Assembly: GCF_017255185.1 (NCBI RefSeq)
Contig: NZ_JAFKCZ010000013.1
Coordinates: forward strand, 62,001 to 126,000
Direction: 5' to 3'
Length of the DNA: 64,000 nt
DNA from: Parahaliea mediterranea
GTDB taxonomy: Bacteria > Pseudomonadota > Gammaproteobacteria > Pseudomonadales > Halieaceae
Positions 51,481-60,991 of this stretch are shown here, in pieces. Under the pieces are notes generated by a model, which worked only from the letters and a program-made list of their open reading frames with translations, ran no database searches and was not told where the DNA came from. Made by a program: the position numbers and the translations under genes. Position 1 is the stretch's first letter, and each line of letters starts with the position of its first letter.

Positions 51481-52386
51481 CTAGTTTTCCCGGGCGAGCA
51501 GCGCGCGGGCGGCGCGTGAGGCTGGCTCCCGACCCAGCGCGCGGGAGATCCGCGCGCCGGCGCGCACCAGGGCGTCCAGGTCCAGCCCGCAGTCGATGCC
51601 CAGGCCCTGCAGCATGTACACCACATCCTCGGTGGCCACGTTGCCGGTGGCGCCGCGGGCGTAGGGACAGCCGCCGAGGCCGGCCACCGAGGCGTCCACG
51701 GTGGCGATGCCGTGCTGCAGGGCCACCAGGATATTGGCCAGGGCCTGGCCGTAGGTGTCGTGGCAGTGCACCGCCAGTTGTTCGGCGCGGTAGCTCGCCA
51801 GCAGGGTGTCCAGCAGCCGCGCCATGCTGCCCGCGGTGCCGGTGCCGATGGTGTCGCCGAGGGAAACCTCGTAGCAGCCCATATCGAGCAGGGCGCCGGT
51901 GACCTTTGCGACCTGCTCGGGCGGGATGTCGCCGTCGTAGGGGCAGCCCAGCACGCAGGAGACATAGCCGCGCACCGGCAGGCCCGCTTCGCGGGCGGCC
52001 GTCGCCACTGGCGCGAAGCGCTCCAGGCTCTCGGCCACCGAGCAGTTGATGTTCTTTTGCGAGAACCCCTCGGAGGCGGCGGCGAACACCGCTATTTCGT
52101 CGGCGCCGGCGGCCAGGGCGCGCTCGAAACCCTTGAGGTTGGGGGTGAGGGCGACGTAGCGCACGCCGGGCCGGCGGGTGAGCGCGGCGAATACCGCCTC
52201 GCTGTCCGCCATCTGCGGCACCCACTTGGGGTTCACGAAGCTGCCGGCCTCGATCACCGTGTGCCCCGCCGCCGCCAAGTCGTCGATCAGTCGCACTTTG
52301 TCCGCCAGGGCGATGGTGGCCTTTTCGTTCTGCAGTCCGTCGCGGGGGCCCACCTCCACCAGGGTGACTGTGTCCGGCAGTGTCAT
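51481..52386 (-). CDS. liuE: hydroxymethylglutaryl-CoA lyase (LiuE)
   Basis: A 301-residue TIM-barrel enzyme cleaving HMG-CoA into acetoacetate and acetyl-CoA, the last step of the leucine pathway. VEVGPRDGLQNE holds the catalytic Arg-Asp, EAGSFVNPKWVPQMADSEAV the acyl site, and GLGGCPYARGATGN the active-site cysteine. HCHDTYGQALAN gives metal ligands. It starts directly at the liuD stop (TGA then ATG, no spacer). Confidence 0.96.
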   Translation of the reverse strand: MTLPDTVTLVEVGPRDGLQNEKATIALADKVRLIDDLAAAGHTVIEAGSFVNPKWVPQMADSEAVFAALTRRPGVRYVALTPNLKGFERALAAGADEIAVFAAASEGFSQKNINCSVAESLERFAPVATAAREAGLPVRGYVSCVLGCPYDGDIPPEQVAKVTGALLDMGCYEVSLGDTIGTGTAGSMARLLDTLLASYRAEQLAVHCHDTYGQALANILVALQHGIATVDASVAGLGGCPYARGATGNVATEDVVYMLQGLGIDCGLDLDALVRAGARISRALGREPASRAARALLAREN

Positions 52387-54384
52387 TCAGGCCTCCTCAT
52401 CGGGGGTGAAACGCAGCAGTTCGGCGCCGCCATCGACCAGCTCACCGGGCTGGAACAGGAAGCTGTCCACGGTGCCCGCCGCCGGGGCGCGGATGGTGTG
52501 CTCCATTTTCATCGCCTCCATCACCAGCAGGGGCTGGTCCGCTGCCACCGCGGCGCCCGCCTCCACCAACAGGGTGACCACGGTGCCGTTCATCGGCGCG
52601 TTGAGGCCGCCGGCCGCGCCCGAGGCATCCAGCTCCCCGGTGTCGGGCCGCACCTCGCTGAACTGCACCGCGCCGGCCGGCAGGTAGAGGGTGAAGCCCT
52701 CGTCGGTGGCGGCGAGCGTACCGCGCTGGCGGTGGCCGGCGAGTTCAAAGCGCAGGCAGTCGCCCTCCAGCTCGCCCTGGACCACGGTGTCGTGACCGTT
52801 GACCCGGATGCGGTAGCCCTGGCCCAGCCATTCGGCGACCGCCGGGAAGTCCTGTCCGTGGCAGTGCAGCACCAGGTGCTGGGCGTGGGGCTCGTTCAGG
52901 CGCCAGCCGTTGTGCGACTGCCAGGGCGTCCAGGGGTCCAGGCAGTTGCGGCTGGCGGCCTGTTGCTGGCGGTACAGCAGCAGGGACAGCGCGGCCAGGG
53001 TCAAATCGAGCTGCAGGTCCTGTTCGCGCTGGTGGAAGATCAGCTCGCCGTGGCGGGTGATGAAACCGGTGTCCAGCTCGGCCTCGCGGAAGGGTCGGCA
53101 GGTCGCCAGGTTGTACAGGAAGTCCAGGTTGGTGACCGTGCCGCCGATGCGGTAGTCGCTGAGCGCGCTCGCCAGGCGCTGCAGGGCGCGCTCGCGGGTT
53201 TCGTCCCACACGATGAGCTTGGCGATCATCGGATCGTAGAACACGCTGATCTCGTCGCCCTGGCGCACCCCGGTGTCCACGCGCACGAACTCCGATTCCT
53301 CCGGCGGGCGCAAAAAGCCCAGGGTGCCGGTGGCGGGCAGGAAGTCGTTGGCCGCGTCCTCGGCGTAGACCCGCGCCTCGAAGGCGTGGCCGTGGAGGCG
53401 AATCTCGTCCTGGGCCAGGGGCAGGGGCGCGTCGCTGGCCACCAGCAACTGCCATTCCACCAGGTCCTGGCCGGTGATCATCTCGGTGACCGGGTGCTCG
53501 ACCTGCAGGCGGGTGTTCATCTCCATGAAGTAGAAGCTGCCGTCCTCGTCGAGCAGGAACTCCACGGTGCCGGCGCCGCTGTAGCCGATGGCCCGCGCCG
53601 CCTGGATCGCGGTTTCGCCCATGTCGCGGCGCAGCTGGGCGGTCATCCCGGGGGCCGGAGCTTCCTCGATCACCTTCTGGTGGCGGCGCTGCACCGAGCA
53701 GTCGCGCTCGGCCAGGTACACCGCGTTGCCGTGGTTGTCGCAAAAGACCTGCACCTCCACGTGGCGGGGTTTGGTCAGGTACTTCTCCACCAGCATGGTG
53801 TCGTCGCCGAAGCTGGCGCTGGATTCGCGTTTGGCGGCGGCCAGCGCCTCGTCGAACTCGTCCGCGGCCCACACCTGGCGCATGCCCTTGCCGCCGCCGC
53901 CGGCGGTGGCCTTGAGCAGGACCGGGTAGCCCATGTCGTCGGCGGCTTTTTTCAGCAGCGCGGGGTCCTGGTCCTCGCCGTGGTAGCCGGGCACCAGTGG
54001 TACCTGGGCTTGTTCCATGATCTGCTTGGCGGCGGACTTGGAGCCCATGGCCTCGATGGCGGCCACCGGCGGCCCGACAAAGGTCACACCGGCCTCGCTG
54101 CAGGCGCGGGCAAAGGCGGCGTTCTCCGACAGGAAGCCATAGCCGGGGTGAATCGCCTCGGCGCCGGTGGCGCGGGCGGCCTCGATGATCCTGTCGATGA
54201 CCAGGTAGGACTCCCGGGCGGGGGACGGCCCGATATGGACCGCCTCGTCGGCCAGCTCAACGTGGAGCGCGTCGCGGTCGGCGTCGGAGTACACCGCCAC
54301 CGTGGCGATGCCGAGCCGGCGGGCGGTTTTGATGACGCGGCAGGCGATTTCGCCGCGGTTGGCAATTAGCAGCTTGCTGAACAT
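52387..54384 (-). CDS. liuD: methylcrotonyl-CoA carboxylase biotin-containing subunit (LiuD)
   Basis: 665 residues in the order biotin carboxylase (1-450), a linker and biotin-carrier domain. KLLIANRGEIACRVIKTARRLG, the ATP loop KATAGGGGKGMR and MNTRLQVEHPVTEM are carboxylase motifs. The biotin site is EAMKMEH near residue 640. It joins LiuB to make 3-methylglutaconyl-CoA from 3-methylcrotonyl-CoA. Other acyl-CoA carboxylases share the domain plan; the operon decides the assignment. Confidence 0.96.
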   Translation of the reverse strand: MFSKLLIANRGEIACRVIKTARRLGIATVAVYSDADRDALHVELADEAVHIGPSPARESYLVIDRIIEAARATGAEAIHPGYGFLSENAAFARACSEAGVTFVGPPVAAIEAMGSKSAAKQIMEQAQVPLVPGYHGEDQDPALLKKAADDMGYPVLLKATAGGGGKGMRQVWAADEFDEALAAAKRESSASFGDDTMLVEKYLTKPRHVEVQVFCDNHGNAVYLAERDCSVQRRHQKVIEEAPAPGMTAQLRRDMGETAIQAARAIGYSGAGTVEFLLDEDGSFYFMEMNTRLQVEHPVTEMITGQDLVEWQLLVASDAPLPLAQDEIRLHGHAFEARVYAEDAANDFLPATGTLGFLRPPEESEFVRVDTGVRQGDEISVFYDPMIAKLIVWDETRERALQRLASALSDYRIGGTVTNLDFLYNLATCRPFREAELDTGFITRHGELIFHQREQDLQLDLTLAALSLLLYRQQQAASRNCLDPWTPWQSHNGWRLNEPHAQHLVLHCHGQDFPAVAEWLGQGYRIRVNGHDTVVQGELEGDCLRFELAGHRQRGTLAATDEGFTLYLPAGAVQFSEVRPDTGELDASGAAGGLNAPMNGTVVTLLVEAGAAVAADQPLLVMEAMKMEHTIRAPAAGTVDSFLFQPGELVDGGAELLRFTPDEEA

Positions 54385-54387
54385 GGG

Positions 54388-55179
54388 CTATTCCTGGTTC
54401 CAGCGGGGTTGGCGTTTGTCGAGGAAGGCGGACAGGCCTTCCTGGCCCTCCTCGGATACCCGGATATGGGCGATGCGGGCGCAGGTGTCTTCCACCAGCT
54501 CGCGGGTGATTGGCTTGCCGGCCACGCTGTGCACCAGGTCCTTGGCGGCACGCACCGCTTCCGGGCCATTGCCGAGCACGGCGCTCACCAGGCGCTCGAG
54601 CGCGGTGTCTAGTTCATCCTCCGCCACCACCTCACTGACCAGGCCCAGGCGCAGGGCCTCGGCGGCGCGAAAGCGCTCGGCGGTGACGAAATAGCGCCGC
54701 GCCGCGCGCTCGCCAATGGCGCGGATGACATAGGGGCTGATGGTGGCGGGCACCAGGCCGATTTTGACTTCCGACAGGGAGAAGCTCGCGCCCTCGCTCG
54801 CCACCGCCATGTCGCAGCAGCTCACCAGGCCGACGGCGCCGCCGAAGGCCGCGCCCTGAACCCGGGCGATCGTCGGCTGGGGCAGTTCGAACAGGGCCTT
54901 GAGCATTGCCGCCAGACCCTCGGCGTCGCGCATGTTGTGGCCGTAGTCGTAGCCGGCCATGCGCTTCATGTAGCCGAGGTCGGCGCCGGCGGAAAAGTTT
55001 TTGCCGGCGGAGGCGAGCACCACCACGCGCACGTCGTCGCGCGCGGCCAGGGCCTCGAAGTGATCGCGCAGCTCGCCGATAAACACATCGTCAAAGGCGT
55101 TGTGCTTGTCGGGGCGGTTGAGGGCGACGGTGGCGACGCCGCGTTTGTCGATATCGAGTGTGACTCTCGGGTTGGTCAT
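54388..55179 (-). CDS. liuC: methylglutaconyl-CoA hydratase (LiuC, enoyl-CoA hydratase family)
   Basis: A 263-residue crotonase-fold enzyme. SAGKNFSAGADLGYMKRM and QGAAFGGAVGLVSCCDMAVASE form the oxyanion hole; the catalytic Glu is expected in SLSEVKIGLVPATISPYVIRAIG. The start at 55179 (MTNPRVTLDIDKRGV) fits; a frame extension to 55257 would overlap liuB. It turns 3-methylglutaconyl-CoA into HMG-CoA. The gap to liuD is 3 bases. Confidence 0.93.
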   Translation of the reverse strand: MTNPRVTLDIDKRGVATVALNRPDKHNAFDDVFIGELRDHFEALAARDDVRVVVLASAGKNFSAGADLGYMKRMAGYDYGHNMRDAEGLAAMLKALFELPQPTIARVQGAAFGGAVGLVSCCDMAVASEGASFSLSEVKIGLVPATISPYVIRAIGERAARRYFVTAERFRAAEALRLGLVSEVVAEDELDTALERLVSAVLGNGPEAVRAAKDLVHSVAGKPITRELVEDTCARIAHIRVSEEGQEGLSAFLDKRQPRWNQE

Positions 55180-55237
55180 CGCTTGTGCATGCCTGTGGTT
55201 CGTTAATCTGAAGTTCGGTTCGCTATCGAGACGCCCG

Positions 55238-56845
55238 CTACATGCGGAACACGCCAAAGCGCGACTCCGGCACCGGCGCGTTCAGCGACGCGGAAATCGC
55301 CAGCCCCAGCACCATGCGCGTGTCCGCCGGGTCGATCACGCCGTCGTCCCACAGCCGCGCGGAGGCGTAGTAGGGGTGGCCCTGGTGCTCGTACTGGTCG
55401 AGGATGGGCTGCTTGAAGGCGGCGATCTCCGCCTCGCTCATGGCCCTGCCCTCCCGGGTCAACTGGTCCTGCTTGACGGTGGCCAGGACCCCCGCGGCCT
55501 GCTCGCCGCCCATCACCGAGATGCGGGCGTTGGGCCACATGAACAGGAAGCGCGGCTCGTAGGCGCGGCCGCACATGGCGTAGTTGCCGGCGCCGAAGGA
55601 ACCGCCGATGATCACCGTGAACTTGGGCACGTCGGCGCAGGCCACCGCGTGCACCATCTTGGCGCCGTGGCGGGCGATGCCGCCGGCCTCGTACTGCTTG
55701 CCCACCATGAAGCCGGTGATGTTCTGCAGGAACACCAGCGGCGTCTTGCGCTGGGCGCACAGCTCCACGAAGTGCGCGCCCTTGACCGCCGATTCGCCGA
55801 ACAGGATGCCGTTGTTGGCGACGATGCCCACCGGGTAGCCGTGAATGCGGGCGAAGCCGCAGACCAGGGTCTCGCCGTAGAGGGCCTTGAATTCGTCGAA
55901 CTCGGAGCCGTCGACAACGCGGGCGATCACCTCGCGCACGTCGAAGGGCTTGCGCGCATCGGCGGGGATGGCGCCGTAGATGTCCTCCACCGGGTACAGC
56001 GGTTCCACCGGTTCGCGGATGTCGGTGCCCATCGGTTTCACGCGGTTGAGCCGCGCCACCGCCTGGCGCATCAACTGCAGGGCGTGGTGGTCGTTGTTGG
56101 CGTAGTGATCGGTGACGCCGGAGGTGCGGCAGTGCACGTCGGCGCCGCCCAGTTCTTCCGCGCTGACCACCTCGCCGGTGGCGGCCTTCACCAGCGGCGG
56201 GCCGCCGAGGAAGATGGTGCCCTGGTTCTTGACGATGATCGATTCGTCCGCCATCGCTGGCAGGTAGGCGCCGCCGGCGGTGCAGGAGCCCAGTACCGCG
56301 GCGATCTGTGGGATGCCCCTGGCCGACATCCGCGCCTGGTTGTAGAAGGCGTGGCCGAAGTGCTCGCGGTCGGGGAACACCTCGTCCTGCAGGGGCAGGA
56401 AGGCGCCGCCGGAATCCACCAGGTAGAGGCAGGGCAGGCGGTTTTCCGCGGCGATGGTCTGCGCGCGGCCCTGCTTCTTCACCGTCAGCGGGTAGTAGGT
56501 GCCGCCCTTCACGGTGGCGTCGTTGACGAAGATCATGCACTCCTGGCCCGCCACCCGGCCGATGCCGGTGATAATGCCGGCGCCGGGCACGGGGTCGTCG
56601 TACACCTCGTGGGCGGCCAGCTGGCTCAGCTCGAGGAAGGGCGAGCCCGGGTCCAGCAGCGCGTTGAGGCGCTCCCGCGGCAGCAGCTTGCCGCGGGCGG
56701 TGTGGCGGGCCTGGGCTTTTTCGCCGCCGCCCTGGCGCAGCTCGGCCACCTTGGCGCGCAGGTCGTCGACCTGGGCCTGCATGTGGTCCCGGTTGCGGCC
56801 AAAATCCTCGTCCCGGGGGTTGATGCGGGTCTGCAGTACGCTCAT
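55238..56845 (-). CDS. liuB: methylcrotonyl-CoA carboxylase carboxyltransferase subunit (LiuB)
   Basis: 535 residues, a two-halved crotonase-like carboxyltransferase. [44 protein letters not shown] in the N-terminal half binds acyl-CoA and the C-terminal half ([83 protein letters not shown]) carboxybiotin. The MCC beta text is characteristic. It is 8 bases downstream of liuA. Confidence 0.97.
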   Translation of the reverse strand: MSVLQTRINPRDEDFGRNRDHMQAQVDDLRAKVAELRQGGGEKAQARHTARGKLLPRERLNALLDPGSPFLELSQLAAHEVYDDPVPGAGIITGIGRVAGQECMIFVNDATVKGGTYYPLTVKKQGRAQTIAAENRLPCLYLVDSGGAFLPLQDEVFPDREHFGHAFYNQARMSARGIPQIAAVLGSCTAGGAYLPAMADESIIVKNQGTIFLGGPPLVKAATGEVVSAEELGGADVHCRTSGVTDHYANNDHHALQLMRQAVARLNRVKPMGTDIREPVEPLYPVEDIYGAIPADARKPFDVREVIARVVDGSEFDEFKALYGETLVCGFARIHGYPVGIVANNGILFGESAVKGAHFVELCAQRKTPLVFLQNITGFMVGKQYEAGGIARHGAKMVHAVACADVPKFTVIIGGSFGAGNYAMCGRAYEPRFLFMWPNARISVMGGEQAAGVLATVKQDQLTREGRAMSEAEIAAFKQPILDQYEHQGHPYYASARLWDDGVIDPADTRMVLGLAISASLNAPVPESRFGVFRM

Positions 56846-56853
56846 GGAGGGGG

Positions 56854-58023
56854 TTACCTTGTCTCGTTGAACAGTTCGCGGCCGATCAGCATGCGGCGGA
56901 TCTCGGAGGTGCCGGCGCCGATTTCGTAGAGCTTGGCGTCGCGCAGCAGGCGGCCGGCGTTGGCCTCGTTGGTGTAGCCGAAGCCGCCCAGGGCCTGGAT
57001 CGCCTGCAGCGCCATCTGGGTGGCCTTCTCGGCGGTGTAGAGAATCACCGCGGCGCAGTCCTTGCGGGTCTCCTCGCCGCGGTCGCAGGCGGCCGCCACG
57101 GCGTAGAGGAAGGCGCGGCTGGCGTTGAGGTCGGTGTACATGTCCGCCAGCTTGCCCTGCATCAGCTGGAACTCGCCGATGCTCTGGCCGAACTGCTTGC
57201 GATCGTGCAGGTAGGGGATGACCTCGTCCAGGCAGGCCTGCATGATGCCCACCGGGCCGCCGGACAGCACCGTGCGCTCGTAGTCCAGGCCCGACATCAG
57301 CACCTTCACGCCCTCGCCCTCGCCGCGCAGGATGTTTTCCGCCGGCACCGGGGTGTCCTCGAACACCAGCTCGCAGGTGTTGGAGCCGCGCATGCCCAGC
57401 TTGTCGAGTTTGGGCGAGCGGGAGAAACCGGGGAAGTCGCGCTCGACGATAAAGGCGGTGATGCCCCTTGAGCCCGCCTCCGGGTCGGTCTTGGCGTAGA
57501 TCACGTAGACGTCGGCGTCGGGGCCGTTGGTGATCCACATCTTGGCGCCGTTGAGGTAGTAGGTGTCGCCCTCCTTGCGGGCGTGCAGCTTCATGCTCAC
57601 CACGTCGGAGCCGGCGTTGGGCTCGCTCATGGCCAGGGCGCCGATGTGCTCGCCGCTGCACAGCTTGGGCAGGTATTTGGCCTTTTGTGCCGCGTTGCCG
57701 TTCTTGCGCAGCTGGTTCAGGCACAGGTTGGACATGGCGCCGTAGGACAGGCCCACCGAGGCCGAGGCGCGGCTGATCTCTTCCATCACGATAGCGTGGG
57801 CCAGGTAACCCATGTTGGAGCCGCCGTACTCCTCCTCCACGGTGATGCCCAGCAAGCCCATGTCGCCGAACTTGCGCCACAGGTCGTTGGGAAATTCGTT
57901 GTTGCGGTCGATCTCGGCGGCGCGGGGCGCGATTTCCTTCTGGCACATCTGGTGGACGGCGTCGCGCAGCATGTCCAGCTCTTCGCCGAGGCCGAAGTTG
58001 AGGGTGGGGTATCCGGTGTTCAT
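56854..58023 (-). CDS. liuA: isovaleryl-CoA dehydrogenase (LiuA)
   Basis: A 389-residue flavin enzyme oxidising isovaleryl-CoA to 3-methylcrotonyl-CoA. The catalytic Glu lies in [22 protein letters not shown], the place unique to isovaleryl-CoA dehydrogenases (not at the usual C-terminal position). FAD/substrate motifs are [17 protein letters not shown] and [11 protein letters not shown]. The ATG at 58023 ([10 protein letters not shown]) has GGAA about 8 bases upstream; the ATG at 58035 lacks a site. It is the first enzyme gene of the liu operon. Confidence 0.96.
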   Translation of the reverse strand: MNTGYPTLNFGLGEELDMLRDAVHQMCQKEIAPRAAEIDRNNEFPNDLWRKFGDMGLLGITVEEEYGGSNMGYLAHAIVMEEISRASASVGLSYGAMSNLCLNQLRKNGNAAQKAKYLPKLCSGEHIGALAMSEPNAGSDVVSMKLHARKEGDTYYLNGAKMWITNGPDADVYVIYAKTDPEAGSRGITAFIVERDFPGFSRSPKLDKLGMRGSNTCELVFEDTPVPAENILRGEGEGVKVLMSGLDYERTVLSGGPVGIMQACLDEVIPYLHDRKQFGQSIGEFQLMQGKLADMYTDLNASRAFLYAVAAACDRGEETRKDCAAVILYTAEKATQMALQAIQALGGFGYTNEANAGRLLRDAKLYEIGAGTSEIRRMLIGRELFNETR

Positions 58024-58055
58024 AGGCGTTTCCATGCGGTGATTGGGGGCCGGCG

Positions 58056-58448
58056 CTAGCGCTGGCTCCGGTGGTTGTCGTCGAGCGCCTGCTCGCAGAG
58101 CGCCTCCACTTCGTCGAGGCCGCCGAGCATTTCGTCGATGTCCTTTTTCTGCTGCAGCAGGCGCGCGCGTTTCTCCCTCACGGTGTTGATAAGGGAGTTT
58201 AGCTGTTCCTCGTTGTTGTGTTCCGGGTCGTAGAGGTCGATCACCTCCACGCTTTCGCGCAGCGACATGCCGATGCGCTTGCCGCGCAGGATGAGCTTGA
58301 TGCGCACCCGGTCGGCGGGGCTGTAGACGCGCTTTTGACCCTCCCGGCGGGGGTGGATCAGCCCCTTCTCCTCGTAGAAGCGAATGGTCCGGGTGGTGAC
58401 CCCGAATTCGCTGGCGAGGTCGGAGATGCTGTAGGTGGTCTCGGGCAT
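58056..58448 (-). CDS. liuR: MerR-family regulator of the liu operon (LiuR)
   Basis: 130 residues. The winged-helix N-terminus [58 protein letters not shown] is MerR-type and close to LiuR. A coiled-coil dimerisation helix follows ([23 protein letters not shown]). LiuR controls branched-chain acid catabolism in many proteobacteria, responding to an acyl-CoA intermediate. The operator just upstream supports this. It leads the six-gene transcript. Confidence 0.93.
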   Translation of the reverse strand: MPETTYSISDLASEFGVTTRTIRFYEEKGLIHPRREGQKRVYSPADRVRIKLILRGKRIGMSLRESVEVIDLYDPEHNNEEQLNSLINTVREKRARLLQQKKDIDEMLGGLDEVEALCEQALDDNHRSQR

Positions 58449-58477
58449 GTCGTGGGCCGGTCGCGGAAGTACGGCAG

Positions 58478-58510
58478 ACTATAGATCAAGTTTACGTTTA
58501 CGTAAACGTA
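58478..58510 (-). promoter_or_regulatory. liu operon promoter and LiuR operator
   Basis: TACGTTTACGTAAACGTA (58493-58510) is a perfect 18-base palindrome of the LiuR type. On the minus strand TTTACG (58501-58506) serves as -35 and TATAGT (58478-58483) as -10 with a 17-base spacer. The palindrome covers the -35 and part of the spacer, so bound LiuR can repress. Confidence 0.8.
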
Positions 58511-58565
58511 TGCGCCACGTAAAAACAGCGGCTCAACAAAGGGGGAATGGCGTTTATCTAACCGT

Positions 58566-58636
58566 TGTAGGGCCGAATTCATTCGGCCATTGATTCCACG
58601 AGCACCCCTTATGGTCGAATGAATTCGACCCTACAG
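58566..58636. repeat. REP-like hairpin pair
   Basis: TGTAGGGCCGAATTCATTCGGCC (58566-58588) and GGTCGAATGAATTCGACC plus CTACAG (58613-58636), facing each other, with outer TGTAGGG...CCCTACA pairing. The left stem GGCCGAAT differs from the GGTCGAAT form yet stays fully paired. Confidence 0.88.
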
Positions 58637-58688
58637 AGGGCAAAATACCCTGTTTTTGGCTCAAGTAAGTGCCATTCGTATCCGTCTT

Positions 58689-59510
58689 CTATTTTTTGGG
58701 CTTGGGCAGGAGGGGCTTGCGCACGAGGGGCCACAGCAACTCCTCGGCCCAGTGCAGGCGCGGGGAGATGGGCAGGCCGTAGTTCTGCTGGCGTTGGTTG
58801 GGGATTTTCGCGGTGCCGAAGAGTACGTCGAACAGGAATACGGTCACCGCGTAGTTGCCATTGGGGTGGGCCTCGCGGCCGTAGGCGTGGTGGGCGTGGT
58901 GGGTGTCGGGCAGGGTGATGACCCGCTCGATCAGCCACCACAGCCCCCGCAGGGGCGCGGGGGTGCGCTCGCGCAGCCACAGGTCCCAGCGGTAGCTGCT
59001 GTGGGTGGCGAGATTGACGAAGAAGGTGATCAGGATCGCGGTGAAATAGGCCGGCGCCTGGCCGAAATAGACGGCGAAGGCCCCCATCCAGGTCTGGGGC
59101 AGCAGGAATACCCAGAAGAAGTTGTAGCGGTAGACCACGCCCACGTTGAGGTGCTGGGCGCTGTGGTGGGTGCGGTGGATTTTCCACAGCCAGCGCGCCT
59201 GGTGCGCGGCCCGGTGCAGCCAGTAGTGGGCCATTTCCTCGCCGAGGAAGATCACCGCGAAGGCCAGCCAGAAGGGCACGAAAGCCAGGCTGTTGGCGCC
59301 GTCGGGCCACAGCTGCACCACCAGCCAGCCGGTCAGTGCGCCGATGGCCGCGCCGGCCAGCAGCAGGTTGGAAAACATGCCGAACAGCATGAAGCCGAAA
59401 TCCCGCAGTGGTCGCGGCGAGCGGCCGAGACGGCCGCCCAGTAGTTCCAGCAGCCACAGGGCGGCGAAGGAGAAAAACACGATCAAGCCAATGATTTGCA
59501 TGCCGTCCAT
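58689..59510 (-). CDS. sterol desaturase / fatty acid hydroxylase superfamily protein
   Basis: 273 residues, an integral-membrane diiron oxygenase. Four or so membrane helices surround the histidine boxes HYWLHRAAH (HX3-4H), HRTHHSAQHLN (HX2HH) and HHAHHAYGREAH. Such enzymes hydroxylate or desaturate lipids and sterols with oxygen and reducing partners. ATG at 59508-59510 overlaps the TetR stop by one base (TAATG), so the two are co-transcribed. Confidence 0.92.
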   Translation of the reverse strand: MDGMQIIGLIVFFSFAALWLLELLGGRLGRSPRPLRDFGFMLFGMFSNLLLAGAAIGALTGWLVVQLWPDGANSLAFVPFWLAFAVIFLGEEMAHYWLHRAAHQARWLWKIHRTHHSAQHLNVGVVYRYNFFWVFLLPQTWMGAFAVYFGQAPAYFTAILITFFVNLATHSSYRWDLWLRERTPAPLRGLWWLIERVITLPDTHHAHHAYGREAHPNGNYAVTVFLFDVLFGTAKIPNQRQQNYGLPISPRLHWAEELLWPLVRKPLLPKPKK

Positions 59511-60181
59511 TATTGTTTGCTCCCGGCCGTGGTGGCCGCCGGGGCGGTCAGCCCGGCGACGGAATAGGTGATGAAGTCCTCGATGCGCCAGTGCAGGGCA
59601 TCCTCGCTGCGCGGCAGCGCGCCGCCGCGGATTTGCGCATCCCACTCGGCGACACTGTGCACAATATGGTTGCCCAGCAGGCGCAGGCGCTCGTGGCACA
59701 CGTCGGTTGGCAGCTGCTTGCCCAGCCGGGCCTCTGCGAGGGCGCCAAGGGTGTTCACGGCGTCGGCCTGGCTGCGGTTGCGCATGAAGACCTCGCGCCA
59801 GTGGTCGCGCGACAGCAGTTGTGAAAGCAGGCTCAGGAACTGGTGTTGCCCCGCCGGCAGCAGCAATTGCGCGGCCATCGGCCGCACCATCAGGCCCACC
59901 AGGTCAGCGAGGCTGGGCTCGGGCGTCCTGGCCAGCAGCGCATCCAGTTGCTGTTCGCGCAGGCAGTTGATGGGGGTCGATCGGTAGTCGATCAGGGCCT
60001 CCACCAGCCCCTCGAACGAGCCGAAGTTGTAGTTGACCGCCGAGTGGTTTTTCTGGCCCGCCCGGCGGGCGACCTCGCGGCTGGAGACGCCGTCAATGCC
60101 CTTGGCGGCGATCAATTGCTCCGCGGCCTCCATCAGGGCGATGGCGGCGGTGCCGGGTCGGGTGTCGGTGTTTGCGCTCAT
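59510..60181 (-). CDS. TetR-family regulator of the hydroxylase gene
   Basis: 223 residues. The HTH region AAIALMEAAEQLIAAKGIDGVSSREVARRAGQKNHSAVNYNFGSFEGLVEALIDYR is a variant TetR domain with the NHSAVNYNFGS recognition helix. The C-terminal part holds a helical ligand domain. It is likely to repress itself and the coupled hydroxylase through the double dyad upstream. Confidence 0.9.
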   Translation of the reverse strand: MSANTDTRPGTAAIALMEAAEQLIAAKGIDGVSSREVARRAGQKNHSAVNYNFGSFEGLVEALIDYRSTPINCLREQQLDALLARTPEPSLADLVGLMVRPMAAQLLLPAGQHQFLSLLSQLLSRDHWREVFMRNRSQADAVNTLGALAEARLGKQLPTDVCHERLRLLGNHIVHSVAEWDAQIRGGALPRSEDALHWRIEDFITYSVAGLTAPAATTAGSKQ

Positions 60182-60191
60182 GGCCTCACGG

Positions 60192-60224
60192 TAAGACGGT
60201 TGTCTTAATAAGTCAATCGTCTTA
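60192..60224. promoter_or_regulatory. tandem dyad operator upstream of the TetR gene
   Basis: TAAGACGGTTGTCTTA (60192-60207, a perfect 6+6 dyad) and TAAGTCAATCGTCTTA (60209-60224, imperfect) lie side by side 11 bases before the TetR start. Two dimers of a TetR protein could bind here. Confidence 0.72.
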
Positions 60225-60261
60225 AGTTGCGCTGGCGGAGGGCTTGCGCGACCGCCGATGA

Positions 60262-60789
60262 CTAGGGTGCGCGCTGCAATTGAGCCTCAAGCCTGGCCTT
60301 CATCGGCAGTACCCACTGCTGCTTCAGTGCGGGGGACAGGAGCCCGGCATCCTCCAGTTCGTCGCAGAGCTTCATCTGGTGGGCCAGGTCGAAGAGGTCG
60401 AGCTGGCGGGCGATGCGGGCGTCGCCATCGAGAGTAAGAAAGGAAATGCCGGGGGTCTGGTAGAAGCCGCCGTCCGGCCGTTGGCCGGGGCCGCGGTTGA
60501 GCCAGTGGGTCACCAGTCGGTTGGCGGTGCCGACGTAGACGCCCTCGTAGGGGAAGCTCCAGCCCTCCCAGCCCACCTGCATGTCGCGCCCGTAGTGGGT
60601 TGCCTTGATCTCGTCGACGCCGCGGGCAGTGACTTCCATGACACCGGCGTACTCGCAGGTATAAACGCAGTTCCGCGCGTATAATTCATCGACAAAGAAA
60701 GTCCAGTCGTTGCTGCGCGATGCTTCCGCGTGGGCCTCGATCAGCTTTTGCGCCGCGGCGCGCAGGGTGGCGTCGTCCAGTGTGGTCAC
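60262..60789 (-). CDS. SnoaL-like / NTF2-fold protein
   Basis: 175 residues with the NTF2-like cup: LIEAHAEASRSNDWTFFVDELYARNCVYTCEYAGV at the N-terminus, THYGRDMQVGWEGWSFPYEG and NRLVTHWLNRGPGQRPDGGFYQTPGISFLTLDGDARIARQLDLFDLAHQMKL. Such folds include isomerases, cyclases and hydratases and also non-catalytic subunits. No substrate clue. It is 73 bases before the TetR gene start region on the same strand, but the operator separates them. Confidence 0.8.
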   Translation of the reverse strand: MTTLDDATLRAAAQKLIEAHAEASRSNDWTFFVDELYARNCVYTCEYAGVMEVTARGVDEIKATHYGRDMQVGWEGWSFPYEGVYVGTANRLVTHWLNRGPGQRPDGGFYQTPGISFLTLDGDARIARQLDLFDLAHQMKLCDELEDAGLLSPALKQQWVLPMKARLEAQLQRAP

Positions 60790-60991
60790 GGTGGTGCTCC
60801 CTCGGCTGTGGATTTTTAGGCTGTTCGGTAGGCAGTGTAGGTCGCGGGTTTACAAAGGAACCAGTGGCGCTGTCTGGCAGGTTGAACCGGCGCCAATTTT
60901 GCTATCATCGCCAATGGCTAAACCGCCACCAGTGCACGGCGGTTTAACAGCAGACCGTTCAAGTCACACAATCACGGAGAGCGGCAGTCGT

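Noticed and set aside
51712-54369. Plus-strand open frame of 885 codons opposite liuD and liuE
   Set aside because: Both minus-strand genes are certain; the antisense frame is kept open by high GC at third positions and has no recognisable domain.
55238-57946. A 902-codon minus-strand frame that would fuse an N-terminal extension to LiuB
   Set aside because: The extra part overlaps liuA in another frame, reads as arginine/histidine-rich nonsense, and LiuB has a proper start at 56845.
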